Positions 38,947-49,842 are shown, counted from the first letter of the stretch. The stretch: 64,000 nucleotides of DNA from Nocardiopsis sp. FIRDI 009 (GCF_003386285.1 NZ_QPNC01000006.1:1-64000); one strand, 5' to 3'. The notes: generated by a model from the sequence alone, not told the origin. Numbers and translations: made by a program.

Positions 38947-39022
38947 GTTCGTCGTGGTCCTCCGCCGCGCTTCGGACCGTGTTCGGGCACCCCGAACGGC
39001 GTCCGAACGTCAGACCCCTGGG
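38947..39022 (+). repeat. Dispersed intergenic repeat, copy 3 (internal deletion)
   Basis: GTTCGTCGTGGTCCTCCGC...CTTCGGACCGTGTTCGGGC matches the first third of copy 2, then CGTCCGAACGTCAGACCCCT matches its last part; the CATCCTCGGCGGCGCC-CGCTCGTTCCTCGC middle is missing. It fills the space between the palindrome at 38905-38936 and the alaS stop codon. Confidence 0.65.
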
Positions 39023-39025
39023 ACC

Positions 39026-41698
39026 TCAGGAGGCGGCCACGCGCGCCTCCACCGCGCGCAGCGCCTCGTCGACCTTGCCCGGGTCGCTGCCGCCGCCCTG
39101 GGCGATGTCCGGCTTGCCGCCGCCGCCGCCGCCGAGCGCGCGCGCCGCGAGGCCGACCAGTTCGCCCGCCTTGATCCCGGACTTCTGCGCCGCCTTGTTC
39201 ACCGCGATCACCACGACCGGACGGTCCTTGGGCACCGACGTCATGGCGACGACGACGGGCTCGTCCTCGCCGAGCCGCCCGCGCACGTCGAGGACGAGCT
39301 TGCGCAGGTCGTCGGCGCTCGCACCGTCGGGCGCCGGGGTGGCGACCACCCGGGCGGAGCCGTGGCGGCGCGCGCCGTCGGCGATGGATCCCGCCGCCTG
39401 GAGCACCTGGGCGGCACGGAGACGCTCGATCTCCTTCTCCGCGGCCTTCAGGCGGGAGACCATGGCGTCGATCCGCTCGGGCAGCTCCTCACGCGGCGTC
39501 TTGAGCTGTTCGGAGAGCTGCCCGACCAGGGCCGACTCCTTGGTCAGGCGGCGGAAGGCGTCGACGCCGACGGCGGCCTCGACACGGCGCACGCCCGAGC
39601 CGACGGAGGACTCGCCGAGCAGCTTGACGATGCCCAGCTTGCCGGTGGAGCCGACGTGGGTGCCGCCGCACAGCTCGATGGAGTAGTCGCTCATCTCGAC
39701 CACGCGGACGCGGTCGCCGTACTTCTCGCCGAACATGGCCAGGGCGCCCATCCTCAGCGCCTCGTCCAGGCTCTTCTCCTCGGTCTGGACGTCGATGTCG
39801 CCGGAGAGGACGTGGTTGACCTCCTCCTCGACGCTCGCCAGCCGTTCCCCGCCGAGCGGGTTGTCGGCGGTGAAGTCGAACCGCAGGTGGCCGGGGCGGT
39901 TCTCCGACCCCGCCTGGCCCGCCGAGGGGCCGAGCGCGTTGCGCAGGGCGGAGTGGATGAGGTGGGTCGCCGAGTGGGAGCGCTCGATCGCGTGGCGGCG
40001 GCCCGTGTCGATGGCCGCGTGCACGGTGTCGTCCAGGACGACCTCGCCCGAGCGCACGGTGCCCCGGTGTACGAACAGGCCCGGCAGGGGCTTCTGGACG
40101 TCCTCGACCTCCACCACGCCGCGACCGTCGACGGTGAGCGTGCCGGTGTCGGCGATCTGACCGCCGCTCTCGGCGTAGAACGGTGTGCGGTCGAGGACGA
40201 TCTCGACCTTCTGTCCGGCGCGCGCCACGGGCACGCCCTCGCCGTCGACCACGATGCCGCGTACGAGCGACTCGCTCTCGGAGTCGGTGTAGCCGAGGAA
40301 GTCGGTGTCCCCCGCGTTCTCGTGCAGCTTCGCGTACAGGGAGATGTCGGCGTTGCCGAGTTTCTTGGCTCGCGCGTCGGCCTTGGCGGTCTCGCGCTGG
40401 CGCTGCATGAGCTCGCGGAACTGGCCCTCGTCGACGCTCAGGCCCTGCTCGGCCGCCATCTCCAGGGTGAGGTCGATGGGGAAGCCGTAGGTGTCGTGCA
40501 GCTGGAAGGCGTCCGCGCCGGAGAAGACGGTGCCGCCCCCCGCCCGGGTGCGCTCGGCCGCCCGGCTGAACAGGGCCGTGCCCGCGCGCAGGGTGTCGGC
40601 GAAGTTGCGCTCCTCGGTGTCGATGACGCCGTGGATGACCTCCGCCTTGTCCAGCAGGTCGGGGTAGATGTCCTTCATCGCGTCGATGCTGACGTCGGTC
40701 AGCTCGTGCAGGAAGAGGGTGTCGCTCTCCCCGGACAGCAGGCGCAGGTTGCGGACGGAGCGGCGCAGGATGCGGCGCAGGACGTAGCCCGCCTTCTCGT
40801 TGCCGGGCTTGACGCCGTCGCCGACGAGCATGACGGCGCTGCGGACGTGGTCGGCGACCACGCGGAGCATCACGTCGTCGTCGTGGTTCTCGCCGTAGCG
40901 GGTGCCGGTGAGCTCGGCGGCGCGGTGCAGGACACGGCCGATGATGTCGGTCTCGTAGATGTTGTCGACGCCCTGGAGGACCGCCGCGAGCCGTTCGAGG
41001 CCCAGACCGGTGTCGATGTTCTTCTTGGGCAGTTCGCCGAGGATCGGGAAGCCGCTCTTGTCGCCGCCCTCACCCCGCTCGTACTGCATGAAGACGAGGT
41101 TCCAGATCTCGATGTAGCGGTTGTCGTCCGCCGCGGGACCGCCCTCGGCGCCGTACTCGGGGCCGCGGTCGTAGAAGATCTCCGAGCACGGGCCGCAGGG
41201 TCCGGGGACGCCCATGGACCAGTAGTTCTCCTCCATGCCCATGCGCTGGATGCGCTCGGGCCGGACGCCGACCTTGTCCCGCCAGATGGCCTCGGCCTCG
41301 TCGTCGTCGAGGTAGACGGTCACCCACAGCCGCTCCGGGTCGATACCGAAGCCGCCGTCCTCGACGGGTGTGGTGACCAGCTCCCACGCGAGCGGGATCG
41401 CCCGCTCCTTGAAGTAGTCGCCGAAGGAGAAGTTGCCGAGCATCTGGAAGAAGGTCGCGTGTCGGGAGGTCTTGCCGACCTCCTCGATGTCCTTGGTCCG
41501 GATGCACTTCTGGACGCTGGCGGCGGTGGAGTACGGGGGCGTGCGCTGGCCCAGGAAGTAGGGCTTGAACGGGACCATGCCTGCGGGCACCAGCAGCAGG
41601 GTCGGGTCCTCGGCGATCAGGCTTGCCGAGGGCACGACGGTGTGTCCGTTCTTCTCGAAGAAACTGAGGAAGCGGCGCGCGATCTCTGCCGTCTCCAT
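39026..41698 (-). CDS. alaS: Alanyl-tRNA synthetase
   Basis: The 890-residue class II AlaRS with a proofreading domain. The catalytic core starts [27 protein letters not shown]. The editing domain carries [15 protein letters not shown] (HxxxH) and [13 protein letters not shown] (zinc-binding C and H). The C-Ala domain with [15 protein letters not shown] closes the protein. ATG 41698 has AGGAGG nine bases upstream. It leads the alaS-ruvX-mltG-aroE unit; upstream on the same strand are the DUF6167/DUF948 and membrane protein genes. Confidence 0.97.
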   Translation of the reverse strand: METAEIARRFLSFFEKNGHTVVPSASLIAEDPTLLLVPAGMVPFKPYFLGQRTPPYSTAASVQKCIRTKDIEEVGKTSRHATFFQMLGNFSFGDYFKERAIPLAWELVTTPVEDGGFGIDPERLWVTVYLDDDEAEAIWRDKVGVRPERIQRMGMEENYWSMGVPGPCGPCSEIFYDRGPEYGAEGGPAADDNRYIEIWNLVFMQYERGEGGDKSGFPILGELPKKNIDTGLGLERLAAVLQGVDNIYETDIIGRVLHRAAELTGTRYGENHDDDVMLRVVADHVRSAVMLVGDGVKPGNEKAGYVLRRILRRSVRNLRLLSGESDTLFLHELTDVSIDAMKDIYPDLLDKAEVIHGVIDTEERNFADTLRAGTALFSRAAERTRAGGGTVFSGADAFQLHDTYGFPIDLTLEMAAEQGLSVDEGQFRELMQRQRETAKADARAKKLGNADISLYAKLHENAGDTDFLGYTDSESESLVRGIVVDGEGVPVARAGQKVEIVLDRTPFYAESGGQIADTGTLTVDGRGVVEVEDVQKPLPGLFVHRGTVRSGEVVLDDTVHAAIDTGRRHAIERSHSATHLIHSALRNALGPSAGQAGSENRPGHLRFDFTADNPLGGERLASVEEEVNHVLSGDIDVQTEEKSLDEALRMGALAMFGEKYGDRVRVVEMSDYSIELCGGTHVGSTGKLGIVKLLGESSVGSGVRRVEAAVGVDAFRRLTKESALVGQLSEQLKTPREELPERIDAMVSRLKAAEKEIERLRAAQVLQAAGSIADGARRHGSARVVATPAPDGASADDLRKLVLDVRGRLGEDEPVVVAMTSVPKDRPVVVIAVNKAAQKSGIKAGELVGLAARALGGGGGGKPDIAQGGGSDPGKVDEALRAVEARVAAS

Positions 41699-41915
41699 TG
41701 ATGCCCTCCTGTGCTTGCCTGCGCCGCCCGGGGCGGCGTGGGGGTCCCTCGGGACCGTCGTGACGCGTGATCTGGTGACCGGCCCATCGTAGAGGGGACC
41801 GCACCGCACGCGCGCGTGGTCTGCGGTGGCCGCCGGGGCCCGTGCTGATGACGACAACGGCGGCAGCCTGGTTGTTCCAAGGCTTCGGGTGTTGGTCCAA
41901 GGCTATCGCCGCTGG

Positions 41916-42315
41916 CTACCGCGCGGGTCCCCGGCGGCCTCGGCGGAAGTACGCGCGACCGTCCGAGGTCATCAGGAGCGCGACGGCCGGGATGGCGAAG
42001 AACCCGAAGGTGGCGGCCGGGAGGAAGCCGAGCACAGCGAGGAGCAGCGCGAACGGAATCGACAGGGCGTGGAAGGCGACCGCGGACCAGCGCACGATCG
42101 GCCCGCCGCCCCTGAGCGGGGAGGCCGGGGAACCGGAGGTGATCCCCCACCCCGACGTGGCCAGGAGCACGACGAGCGCCTGTGGGGGGATCGGTTTCCA
42201 CACCGGCCAGGAAGGCGCTGCCCGGATGGAGGAGGTACGAACCGTACGCCCCGGCGGTCAGCAGCTCCAGGAGGGCTCCGACGATCATCACGGTCCCGGC
42301 CGTCGTCACGACCAC
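41916..42315 (-). pseudogene. Frameshifted membrane protein, tandem copy of the 42391-43107 gene
   Basis: Two overlapping minus-strand frames make one coherent membrane protein. From GTG 42315: VVVTTAGTVMIVGALLELL... to GVETDPP. After a one-base shift at the C6 run complementary to 42184-42189: PPQALVVLLATSGWG... GGGPIVRWSAVAFHAL ... TSDGRAYFRR. Removing one C gives a 132-residue product whose GPIVRWSAVAFHAL resembles GPVVRWSLVTFFAL of the intact upstream gene. No Shine-Dalgarno sequence is evident. It may be a pseudogene, a phase-variable gene or a sequencing error. Confidence 0.6.
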
Positions 42316-42390
42316 GGGTATCCGCCCGGCGGCCCGTGACCGCCGGGCGAAGCCGGTAGCCGCCGCGGTCCGTGGTGTGGGGGGTGGGGG

Positions 42391-43107
42391 TTACCTCGGA
42401 CCGTGGCCGTTGGGAGTGGCCATCGGCGGCTGGGGGTGGGCCGGGTGTCCGCCGTGCGGCTGGGCCGGTCCGTGTCCCCACGGAGCCGGGGCGGCCCGCT
42501 CCGACGCCTTGCGGTAGTAGCTCCCCGTGGACGGGAGGAGAACGAGGATCAGACTCAGGAGCCAGAACACTGTGACCGGCCCGGTCTCACCAGGCGGATC
42601 CAGCCCCGCCTCCACGTTGAGGGCGAACGTCACCACCATGAGGATCAGGCCCAGGGCGAAGAAGGTCACGAGGGACCACCTGACGACCGGGCCACGGCGG
42701 CGTGCGAGGAACCCCAGTGTGAGGGCGACCAGCGCGAGGACGATGCCCCCGACCGCCCCCACGAGAGTGCTGACGAACACCTCCGCGGGCATGTCGTCGG
42801 GGGCCAGCGGGGCCGTGAGGAGCACGAAGACTCCGCCCAGCAGACTGAGCCCGGCGTAGACGAACAGGAGCACCTGGACGGTTTTGACCGCTCCCGGCAC
42901 CCGCGGTGACATGGGGTACTGGTACCCCGGGACGGGTGTCCAACCGGGCTGGGGCGCGTGGCCGGGCGCCGGAGCCCGGCCGGGATGGACCGGCTGTCCC
43001 GCGTACGCCGGGGGTCCGGCGTGAGGGGCGGGGCCGGACTGGCGCGGGGGCCGCGGCACGGGGCCCGGCTCGTGCGGGAACTGCCCCTGCGAGGGGTTGG
43101 GGTTCAC
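42391..43107 (-). CDS. Proline-rich membrane protein of unknown function
   Basis: A 238-residue protein. About 70 N-terminal residues are Pro/Gly/His/Gln-rich (PGPVPRPPRQ, PPAYAGQP), followed by four hydrophobic segments (VKTVQVLLFVYAGLSLLGG; LVGAVGGIVLALVALTLGFL; VVRWSLVTFFALGLILMVV; VTVFWLLSLILVLLPS) and a short basic tail SYYRKASERAA. This architecture is common in actinobacterial small membrane proteins with no known role. GTG 43107 is preceded by GAAGG. It lies between DUF6167 and alaS and has a frameshifted partial duplicate just downstream. Confidence 0.75.
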   Translation of the reverse strand: MNPNPSQGQFPHEPGPVPRPPRQSGPAPHAGPPAYAGQPVHPGRAPAPGHAPQPGWTPVPGYQYPMSPRVPGAVKTVQVLLFVYAGLSLLGGVFVLLTAPLAPDDMPAEVFVSTLVGAVGGIVLALVALTLGFLARRRGPVVRWSLVTFFALGLILMVVTFALNVEAGLDPPGETGPVTVFWLLSLILVLLPSTGSYYRKASERAAPAPWGHGPAQPHGGHPAHPQPPMATPNGHGPR

Positions 43108-43180
43108 TGCGTACCTTCTCGTGGTGTGGGATCGGGACCCGAGAACCCTACTGAGTGTTCCTGACGAATCACGAAAAGTA

Positions 43181-43214
43181 CGGGTCGCGCACGGGGAGCA
43201 CCGTGCGCGACCCG
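43181..43214 (-). terminator. Terminator of the DUF948-DUF6167 unit
   Basis: A perfect 14-bp stem (43181-43194 with 43201-43214) and a 6-nt loop, followed on the minus strand by TACTTTTCG, a short U-tract. It starts 8 bases past the stop codon at 43222. Confidence 0.75.
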
Positions 43215-43221
43215 GTGCCCG

Positions 43222-43503
43222 TCACCGGCCGGGCAGACGCTCCGGCGCCTCCTGCCGCGCGGGCAGCGCCGCACGCCCCCTCATGGGCGCGTAGCGCGCC
43301 AGGAGCTCGGCCTCCCGCTCCCGGACCTCCTCGGCCAGGTCCTCGTTGAGTTCGCGCAGGGCCCCTCGGTACTCGGTGACCTGGCCCTCGACCCGTTCGG
43401 CGATCCCGCCGGGGGTGAGCGCGCGGCGCGCCCGGTTGACCCGATGCACGACGTACCCGCCCAGCGCGGCCCCCGCCGCGAGGTAGAACAGCCTGCCGAT
43501 CAC
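43222..43503 (-). CDS. DUF6167-like small membrane-anchored protein
   Basis: A 93-residue protein with one N-terminal hydrophobic segment (VIGRLFYLAAGAALGGYVVHRV) and a charged helical tail (GQVTEYRGALRELNEDLAEEVREREAELLARY). In many actinobacteria such a protein lies between a DUF948 protein and alaS, as here. GTG 43503 overlaps the DUF948 stop (GTGA) and has GGAG upstream. Function unknown. Confidence 0.8.
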   Translation of the reverse strand: MIGRLFYLAAGAALGGYVVHRVNRARRALTPGGIAERVEGQVTEYRGALRELNEDLAEEVREREAELLARYAPMRGRAALPARQEAPERLPGR

Positions 43504-43892
43504 CGGTTCTCCTTCCGCCTGCGGGAGCGCACGACCGCCAGGGCTCGGCGCTGCCCCATGACCCGGCGCACCGCGTAGGTGAACGAGGCCACGCGCACCA
43601 GCGGCCCGGTGACCACCGAGCGGGTCAGCGCCGTCATCGTGGACACGTCCTCGGAGGTGGCCTGCACGTTGGCGGTGATCTCCTCGACGCGTTCGAGCGA
43701 GGAGTTGGTCCGTTCCACCGTGGAGGCGACGTCCTCCAGCAACGGCGGGGTCCGGTCCCCCAGTTCCGAGACCACCGCGGTGGCCGCGTTGATGAGTTTG
43801 ATGAGTTTGACGAGCGCCACGCACATGAACGTGGCCAGCACCGCCCAGACCACCGCGGCGACGAGCGCGGCGACCTCTCCTCCGGTAAGCAT
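43500..43892 (-). CDS. DUF948-family membrane protein
   Basis: A 130-residue protein with an N-terminal membrane helix (GGEVAALVAAVVWAVLATFMCVALVKLIKL) followed by an amphipathic coiled-coil-like region (LLEDVASTVERTNSSLERVEEITANVQATSEDVSTM) and a basic C-terminus. It matches the DUF948 family. ATG 43892 follows ACGGAG. It is the first gene of a short coupled unit with the DUF6167-like gene. Confidence 0.85.
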   Translation of the reverse strand: MLTGGEVAALVAAVVWAVLATFMCVALVKLIKLINAATAVVSELGDRTPPLLEDVASTVERTNSSLERVEEITANVQATSEDVSTMTALTRSVVTGPLVRVASFTYAVRRVMGQRRALAVVRSRRRKENR

Positions 43893-44259
43893 GCGGGCTC
43901 CGTGAGCAGATAGAGGATGACTTCGAGGGTGTGAACGGTCCCTCACGCGGGGGCGTCGAGGGGGGCTCCCGGGTGCGGGCGTCGACTGCGCCGGGTCGGG
44001 CCGCCGGGATCGTGACCGGGGCCCCGGGGTGGGTCGGAGCTCGCCGGTTTCGGCTGACCCTATCGCGTCCGGCCGCCGTCCGGCGGAGGGAACCACCGCG
44101 CGCCTCGGGACGGAACGGTCACGGGTGCATCACCAATCCGCTGGTGGGCACGGTGGGGGATCGACGGTCGCCCACTCGTCCGGGAGAATCACTACAGAAT
44201 GGGATCTTCCCTATGAAGTCCAGACACTCCCCCGCGCTGGAAGCACCGACAGGACCCCC
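43893..44259. other. Divergent intergenic stretch
   Basis: No gene seen. It must hold the promoters of the leftward DUF948 unit and the rightward pseudokinase gene. ACTACAGAATGGGATC near 44190-44205 contains a plausible rightward -10 but no clear -35. In many actinobacteria rpsD occupies this neighbourhood; it is not here. Confidence 0.45.
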
Positions 44260-45852
44260 ATGAGCGCTCGTCCTCCCCGAGAGATCTCCGTACTGGTACC
44301 CCCGGACCTGTCTCCCCTGTACCCCGCCGATCCCGAGCGGATCGGCCCCTACCTGGTCCTGGGCAGACTCGGCCAGGGAGCCACCGGTACCGTCTACGCC
44401 GCCGTCGACGTGACCTCGCCGTCCCCCGGTGACCGCCTGGTCGCCGTGAAGACACTGGTCTGCCCGGAACTGGACGAGCCCGAGGTCTACCCCGCCCTCG
44501 ACCGGCGCCTGCGCGCGCTGTCCGGGGTCGACTCGACACGCGTGGTCACGCCCCTGACCTTCGACTCCGAGGCCAACCCCCCGTGGCTGGCCATGCCCTA
44601 CGTCGGCGGGCAACGCCTGTCGCACTACGTCACCAGGCGCGGCGGCCTCGGCAGCGGCAAGCTGATCTCCCTGGCCGTCGGCCTGGCCGAGGCCCTGTCC
44701 GCGCTGCACGCGCGCGGCGTCGCCCACGGGTCGCTGCGCCCCAGCGACATCGTGGTGGGACCGGACGGGCCTCGGGTGATGGAGTGCGCCGTGGCGGCCT
44801 CGCCGGAGCGCCTGCGCCACACGGCGGCCAGTTGGACGAGCCCCGAGCGGGCCCGGGGCGGTGCCGCCGCCCCGGCGGCGGACGTGTTCGCCTGGGGCGC
44901 CCTGGTGGCGTTCGCGGGAACCGGACGCCTGCCCTTCGGTTCCCGCGAGCCGGAGGAGATCGCCGAACGCGCCGCGGCGGGCCGCTTCGACCTCGGCGAC
45001 CTGCACGCGGGTCTGCGTCCGATCGTCTCCCGGGCGCTGGACCCGGATCCGGACCGCCGTCCCACCGTGGCGGAGGCGGTCGAGGCGGTACTGGACGTGT
45101 GGACGGCCGAGCTCGCGGCGGCCGCGGCCGCCGAGGAGGACGAGGAACGCGAGGACGGCGGGACGGTGGGGCGCCCCGCCCCCGACCGCGCGGAACTGCT
45201 GCGGCTGCTGGGGCACGAGTGGGAGGCCCTCGAACCGCCGGCGCGCGTGCCCGAGGTGGTACGGCTGGAGGGGCGCCTGTCCCGGCACCGGCCGCGCCGG
45301 GCCCTGTTCCTGTCCGGGACGGTGGCGCTCGCCCTCGGGATGATCGGCGGCGGCGGGTGGGTCCTCACCGGCCTGTTCTCCGACGACGAGCCCGAGGAGG
45401 CACTGGTCTCCGAGGTGGCCGAGGAGCCCTCGCCCTCACCGAGCGAGGAGGCCGAACCGCTGACCCTGGTGGTCCGGTTCGACCCCGCCGAGCAGGAGGA
45501 CCCGGTGGAGGGCCCGTGGGTGTTCACCCCCGTCGACCGCGAGGACGACCCCGTGCGCGGTCAGGGGGTGCCGACCCACGAGGAGTGGGCCGAGCAGTGG
45601 GACGTGGCGGGCGAGCCCCGGGAGGCGGTCATCCGGGAGGACGCCGAGGTGCTGTGCGCGAAGTTCTGCGCCGCCCCCGACCACCTGTTCATCGACGCGG
45701 ACGGGCGGGGCACCTGGGAGCTCACCGGCTCCGACTTCATCGACTACCTGTCGTGGGGTCCGGTGATGATCGTCGAGGTCACCTTCGCCGAGGGCGGCGG
45801 GGAGGACGAGCCCCGGGAGATCGTCGCGGTCACGGAGCTGTTCACGGACTGA
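44260..45852 (+). CDS. Membrane Ser/Thr kinase-like protein, predicted pseudokinase
   Basis: A 530-residue protein with an N-terminal PknB-like kinase fold, a transmembrane helix at about 348-373 and a 155-residue extracytoplasmic domain of unknown type. The glycine loop [14 protein letters not shown] (35-48) and VAVK Lys64 are intact. The catalytic loop HRDLKPxN reads HGSLRPSD (156-163), so the catalytic aspartate is Ser158, and DFG reads ECA (175-177). It should therefore lack normal phosphotransfer and act as a binding or sensing module. Rightward and monocistronic, its end overlaps the convergent rarA gene by 11 bases. ATG 44260 follows AGGA. Pseudokinase status is inferred from the motifs. 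Confidence 0.85.
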   Translation: MSARPPREISVLVPPDLSPLYPADPERIGPYLVLGRLGQGATGTVYAAVDVTSPSPGDRLVAVKTLVCPELDEPEVYPALDRRLRALSGVDSTRVVTPLTFDSEANPPWLAMPYVGGQRLSHYVTRRGGLGSGKLISLAVGLAEALSALHARGVAHGSLRPSDIVVGPDGPRVMECAVAASPERLRHTAASWTSPERARGGAAAPAADVFAWGALVAFAGTGRLPFGSREPEEIAERAAAGRFDLGDLHAGLRPIVSRALDPDPDRRPTVAEAVEAVLDVWTAELAAAAAAEEDEEREDGGTVGRPAPDRAELLRLLGHEWEALEPPARVPEVVRLEGRLSRHRPRRALFLSGTVALALGMIGGGGWVLTGLFSDDEPEEALVSEVAEEPSPSPSEEAEPLTLVVRFDPAEQEDPVEGPWVFTPVDREDDPVRGQGVPTHEEWAEQWDVAGEPREAVIREDAEVLCAKFCAAPDHLFIDADGRGTWELTGSDFIDYLSWGPVMIVEVTFAEGGGEDEPREIVAVTELFTD

Positions 45853-47179
45853 CGCCGCGCAGCACGTCCTTGATCCGGCGCAGGACCTCGCCGAACCGGC
45901 GTTCCGCGCCGTGTCCGGTGGGCCGGTAGTACTCGCGGTCGACCAGCCCGTCGGGGGCGTGCCGCTGGGGAGCGACCCCGCCCGGGTAGTCGTGGGCGTA
46001 ACGGTAGCCCTCTTCGTGGCCGAGTTCGGCCGCGCCCTTGTAGTGGCCGTCGCGCAGGTGGACGGGGACCGGGCCGGCGTTGCCCGCGCGCACGTCGCCG
46101 ATCGCCTCGTCGATGGCGGTGATCACGGCGTTGGACTTGGGCGCCAGGCTGATGTGGATGACCGCCTGGGCGAGGTTGATCCGCGCCTCGGGCAGACCGA
46201 CCAGGTCGACCGCCTGCGCCGCGGCCACCGCGGTCTGGAGGGCGGTCGGGTCGGCCATGCCCACGTCCTCGCTGGCGTGCACGACGAGGCGCCGCGCGAT
46301 GAACCGGGGGTCCTCCCCCGCCTCGATCATCCGCGCCAGGTAGTGCAGGGCGGCGTCGGGGTCGCTGCCGCGCATGCTCTTGATGAACGCGCTGACGACG
46401 TCGTAGTGCTGGTCCCCGGAGCGGTCGTAGCGGACGGCGTGCCGGTCGACGGCGCGTTCGACGTGCTCGGCGGTGACGGTGACGGGCTCGGGCCCCGCAG
46501 TTCCGGCCACCAGCGCCGCGGCCTCCAGGTAGGTCAGGGAACGGCGACCGTCGCCCCCCGCCAGGCGGACCAGGTGCTCGACGGCCTCGTCGGTGAGCGT
46601 GTAGCGACCGCCCAGACCGCGTTCCTCGGTCAGCGCCCGGTCGAGCAGCGCGCGCACGTCGGAGTCGTCCAGGGACTCCAGCGACAGCAGCAGGGAACGG
46701 GACAGCAGGGGGCTGACCACGGAGAAGAAGGGGTTCTCCGTGGTGGCGCCGATGAAGCTCACCCAGCGGTTCTCCACGGCCGGCAGGAGGGCGTCCTGCT
46801 GGGTCTTGTTGAAGCGGTGCACCTCGTCGACGAACAGGAGCGTCCGGGTGCCGTGCATCCCCAGCCGGCGTCGGGCCTCGTCGACGACGGCGCGCACGTC
46901 CCTCACCCCGGCGCTGACCGCCGACAGCTCCACGAAGCGGCGCTTGGTGACGTGGCTGACCACGGTGGCCAGGGTGGTCTTGCCGGTTCCGGGCGGACCC
47001 CACAGGAACACGGACATGGGCGCGTCGTCCTCGACCAGGCGGCGCAGCGGGCTGCCCTCGCCCAGGAGGTGGCGCTGGCCCACGACCTCGTCCAGGGTGC
47101 GGGGCCGCATACGCACGGCGAGCGGTTCCTGTCCCCGGGCGGCTTCGGCTCCGGCGTCGTCGAACAGTGTTTCGGACAC
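45842..47179 (-). CDS. rarA: Replication-associated recombination protein A (RarA/MgsA) AAA+ ATPase
   Basis: A 445-residue clamp-loader-like ATPase acting at stalled replication forks. It shows [17 protein letters not shown], Walker [10 protein letters not shown] (61-69), Walker [13 protein letters not shown], sensor 1 GATTENPFF and the RarA C-terminal tetramerisation part ([36 protein letters not shown]). GTG 47179 ([10 protein letters not shown]) fits the family N-terminus; an upstream start at 47197 is also in frame. It lies close to the alaS region as in other actinobacteria. Confidence 0.95.
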   Translation of the reverse strand: MSETLFDDAGAEAARGQEPLAVRMRPRTLDEVVGQRHLLGEGSPLRRLVEDDAPMSVFLWGPPGTGKTTLATVVSHVTKRRFVELSAVSAGVRDVRAVVDEARRRLGMHGTRTLLFVDEVHRFNKTQQDALLPAVENRWVSFIGATTENPFFSVVSPLLSRSLLLSLESLDDSDVRALLDRALTEERGLGGRYTLTDEAVEHLVRLAGGDGRRSLTYLEAAALVAGTAGPEPVTVTAEHVERAVDRHAVRYDRSGDQHYDVVSAFIKSMRGSDPDAALHYLARMIEAGEDPRFIARRLVVHASEDVGMADPTALQTAVAAAQAVDLVGLPEARINLAQAVIHISLAPKSNAVITAIDEAIGDVRAGNAGPVPVHLRDGHYKGAAELGHEEGYRYAHDYPGGVAPQRHAPDGLVDREYYRPTGHGAERRFGEVLRRIKDVLRGVSP

Positions 47180-47202
47180 CCACCCAGGGTAGGGCACGCG
47201 GG

Positions 47203-49242
47203 TCAGGCCACCGGCCGGTTCGCCCCGTCGGGGTCGGTGCCGGGTTCGGCGTCCGCGTCCTCGCTGATGCGGGTGATGAGCAGGGCGATGTCGTCCCCGC
47301 GGCCGGCGGGTGCCATCTCCGCCAGGACGTGCGCGGCCGCCTCGGGGTCCTCACCGTGCTCGGCCAGGGCCTCCCCGACCAGGGCGAGCCCCTCGTTCAT
47401 GGGCAGCTCCGAGCTCTCCACGAGCCCGTCCGAGCAGAGCAGCAGCGTGCCGCCGGGCGGCAGGGTGCGCGTGGTGACGGCGTACTCGGTGTCGGGCAGG
47501 ACGCCCAGCGGCGGCCCGGTCTCGGGTTCCCAGAGCTCGTAGCTGCCCTTGGAGGCCAGGACGACGGGCGGCTGCCCCGCCCACGCGGCCTGCATGACCC
47601 CCGTCTCCCGGTCCAGGACCAGGTAGCCGCACGTGGCGAAGACGATCTCGCCGGTCTCGGTGAGCAGACGGTTGGTCTCGCCCAGGACCACGCCGGGGTC
47701 GGACTGGTTGGTGGCGTAGGCGCGGAAGGCGACACGGATCTGCCCCATGGCGGCGGCCGCCTCGACACCGTGGCCCTGTACGTCGCCGACGAGCAGACCG
47801 ACGCGGTTGTCGGGGAGTTCGATGACGTCGTAGAAGTCGCCGCAGATGCGCCAGTCGGCGCGCGAGGGCAGGTACTTGGTGGCGATGGCCATGTCGGGGA
47901 AGCTGGCGACCTGGCGCGGCAGCATGCGGCGCTGGACGGCGTCGGCGAGTTCGAGCTCGGCCTGTTGGGCCTTGATCCGCTGCAACGCCTGACCGGCCAG
48001 TCCGGCGAAGGTGAGCATGAGGGCGCGCTCGTCGCGGCTGGCGTGGTGGGGGCGGTCCCAGGTCATCTGCCACACGCCCAGGGCGACCTTGCCGTCGCCG
48101 AAGATCGGGACGGTCGCCCATGCCTGGCCGCTGACGTTGCGCATGAGCTCGACCGCGGCGGGGAAGCGGCTGATGATCTCGGCGCGGCTCTCGAAGAACC
48201 GGGGCTGGCGGTCCTGGATGACCGCGCCCATGGGGAAGTCGGTGTCGTCGGCCCGGCGGCCGTCGAGCTGTTCGATGTTGCCCCCGCGCGTGCGGGCCCC
48301 GGGCGAGGTGCGCAGCAGGCCGTCCTCGACGTAGAGGGCGGCGGCGTTGATCCCGCCGAAGATCGGCAGGAACTCCTCGCTGAGCAGGTCCATGACGTTG
48401 TCGACGGTGGTGGCCGACACGAGCTTGGACGACAGCTCGGTGACCAGGCGGCCGTGTTCGGCCTCGGTGCGGCGGCGGTCCGCCAGGCGGCGGACCAGCT
48501 GCACGTGTTCGGTGACGTCGTCCACGATGCCGACGAGCCGGTCGGGGCGTCCCGGAACGAAGCGGGCCCGCACGTGGAGGGAGCGCTCGTCGCCGAGGCG
48601 GTCGAAGACGCGGAAGCGCTGTTCGTAGTCGCGGCCGCGGAAGGCGGCCGACATGGCGTCGCGCACCCGGGCGATGTCGTCGGGGTGCACGCGCTCCAGG
48701 ATGTGTTCGAGCTGGCGTTCCCCGCCCGCGAGGAGGTCGCCCAGGGGTGTGGGCCCGAACAGTTCGCGCAGGCGCCCGGTGCTCAGGTCCAGGCTCCAGA
48801 GCACCGAGTCGGAGTTGTCCGTGCGCAGTTCGCCGACCACGCGCAGGTCCGCGTCGTCGGCGGAGAGGACGTGCAGGAGCACGACCACACGGGGTTCCGG
48901 CGCATGGCCGCCCGCGGAGGGCACCGGCCGCAGGTCGACCTCGACCAGGTGGGGGCGCGCGGAGTCGGGGGACAGGCGCAGGTGGATCCGCCCGGTCCGG
49001 CTCCCGTCGAGGGCCCTGGCGTGGGCCCGCGCCCCACGGGCGGCGTCGTCACCGTCGAGGAGGTCGTACCAGGCGCGCCCGGCCAACTCCGCGGCGTCGA
49101 GCCCGACCAGCTCGGCGAAGGCCAGGTTGGCGTGCAGGATCGCGCCGTCGTCCCGGGTGAGGACCATGGGTTCGGGGGCGTGGGAGAACGCCCCCGCGAG
49201 CGCGTACTCGGAGCCATCGCCTGAGGCGCGTTTTCCGTTCAC
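47203..49242 (-). CDS. PAS/GAF-sensing PP2C-type (SpoIIE) protein phosphatase
   Basis: A 679-residue soluble phosphatase. Domains: PAS (residues ~15-120, [29 protein letters not shown]), a second PAS with PAC-like end (to ~270), a GAF domain (~290-420, [17 protein letters not shown]), a coiled linker and the SpoIIE PP2C domain (~430-660). The metal-binding aspartates lie in RICGDFYDV and [14 protein letters not shown], and [12 protein letters not shown] closes the domain. Such RsbU/RsbP-like proteins dephosphorylate anti-anti-sigma factors in stress signalling; no sigma-factor gene is adjacent. GTG 49242 is the first start at the PAS domain. Confidence 0.93.
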   Translation of the reverse strand: MNGKRASGDGSEYALAGAFSHAPEPMVLTRDDGAILHANLAFAELVGLDAAELAGRAWYDLLDGDDAARGARAHARALDGSRTGRIHLRLSPDSARPHLVEVDLRPVPSAGGHAPEPRVVVLLHVLSADDADLRVVGELRTDNSDSVLWSLDLSTGRLRELFGPTPLGDLLAGGERQLEHILERVHPDDIARVRDAMSAAFRGRDYEQRFRVFDRLGDERSLHVRARFVPGRPDRLVGIVDDVTEHVQLVRRLADRRRTEAEHGRLVTELSSKLVSATTVDNVMDLLSEEFLPIFGGINAAALYVEDGLLRTSPGARTRGGNIEQLDGRRADDTDFPMGAVIQDRQPRFFESRAEIISRFPAAVELMRNVSGQAWATVPIFGDGKVALGVWQMTWDRPHHASRDERALMLTFAGLAGQALQRIKAQQAELELADAVQRRMLPRQVASFPDMAIATKYLPSRADWRICGDFYDVIELPDNRVGLLVGDVQGHGVEAAAAMGQIRVAFRAYATNQSDPGVVLGETNRLLTETGEIVFATCGYLVLDRETGVMQAAWAGQPPVVLASKGSYELWEPETGPPLGVLPDTEYAVTTRTLPPGGTLLLCSDGLVESSELPMNEGLALVGEALAEHGEDPEAAAHVLAEMAPAGRGDDIALLITRISEDADAEPGTDPDGANRPVA

Positions 49243-49842
49243 GTATGACTCATCCTCATGTCGTCTCGGACGTCACACCCGCGCCCGGACGCGGTACCCC
49301 CGGAACGTTCCCATTCGGCCCATTCTAGTGTCCGGGACCGGGCGCCTCAGGTGGGGAACCGACGGCCGTGGCCGCCGGTCGACCCCCTCACCACCCGCGT
49401 GACCTGGGCAGGCGCGGCGCATCACGGCTGGCTGGGAACAGGGGGAGCTGCCGACCCCGCCTGAGGTGGGGCTTTGACCGACCCCAGGGCGTAAATCGTT
49501 ACGCTCGTGTGACTCATTGGCGCACAATGCGCTCGGCCACCGACCCGACCGCGAAAGTGGGCGGACCCACCGTTTCACCGTGCTCACTCCACAACACGTG
49601 CGAACCGCGGTTCGGAAAGGGTGATTCGCCCCCAACCGTAGGGGATGAGGGTGCCCGCCGCATCCGTAGCGGCCCACCACGGGCGGCGGAGACCGAGACC
49701 GGTCACAATTCCCGCACCAAGGTTACTCCGAATAATCCCCGAATATCGCCAAGTGACCGAATACGGCAGGTTCAAAGTCGCGCGAATCCGGGCACCGAAC
49801 ATGTCAGGTTCGAAAACTCGCCGGAGCCCCAAGGACGCATTC
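49243..49842. other. Long non-coding stretch before the zinc-ribbon gene
   Basis: No gene of over 60 residues is supported. A dyad GCGTAA-ATCG-TTACGC (49489-49504) lies just after TTGACC (49474-49479), a possible rightward promoter with operator. From 49690 to 49830 the DNA is AT-richer and runs straight into the zinc-ribbon gene, so a long 5' leader is possible. Confidence 0.4.

Noticed and set aside
43893-44259. rpsD, expected between rarA and DUF948 in actinobacteria
   Set aside because: No S4-like ribosomal protein sequence is present in any frame here; the neighbourhood holds the pseudokinase gene instead.
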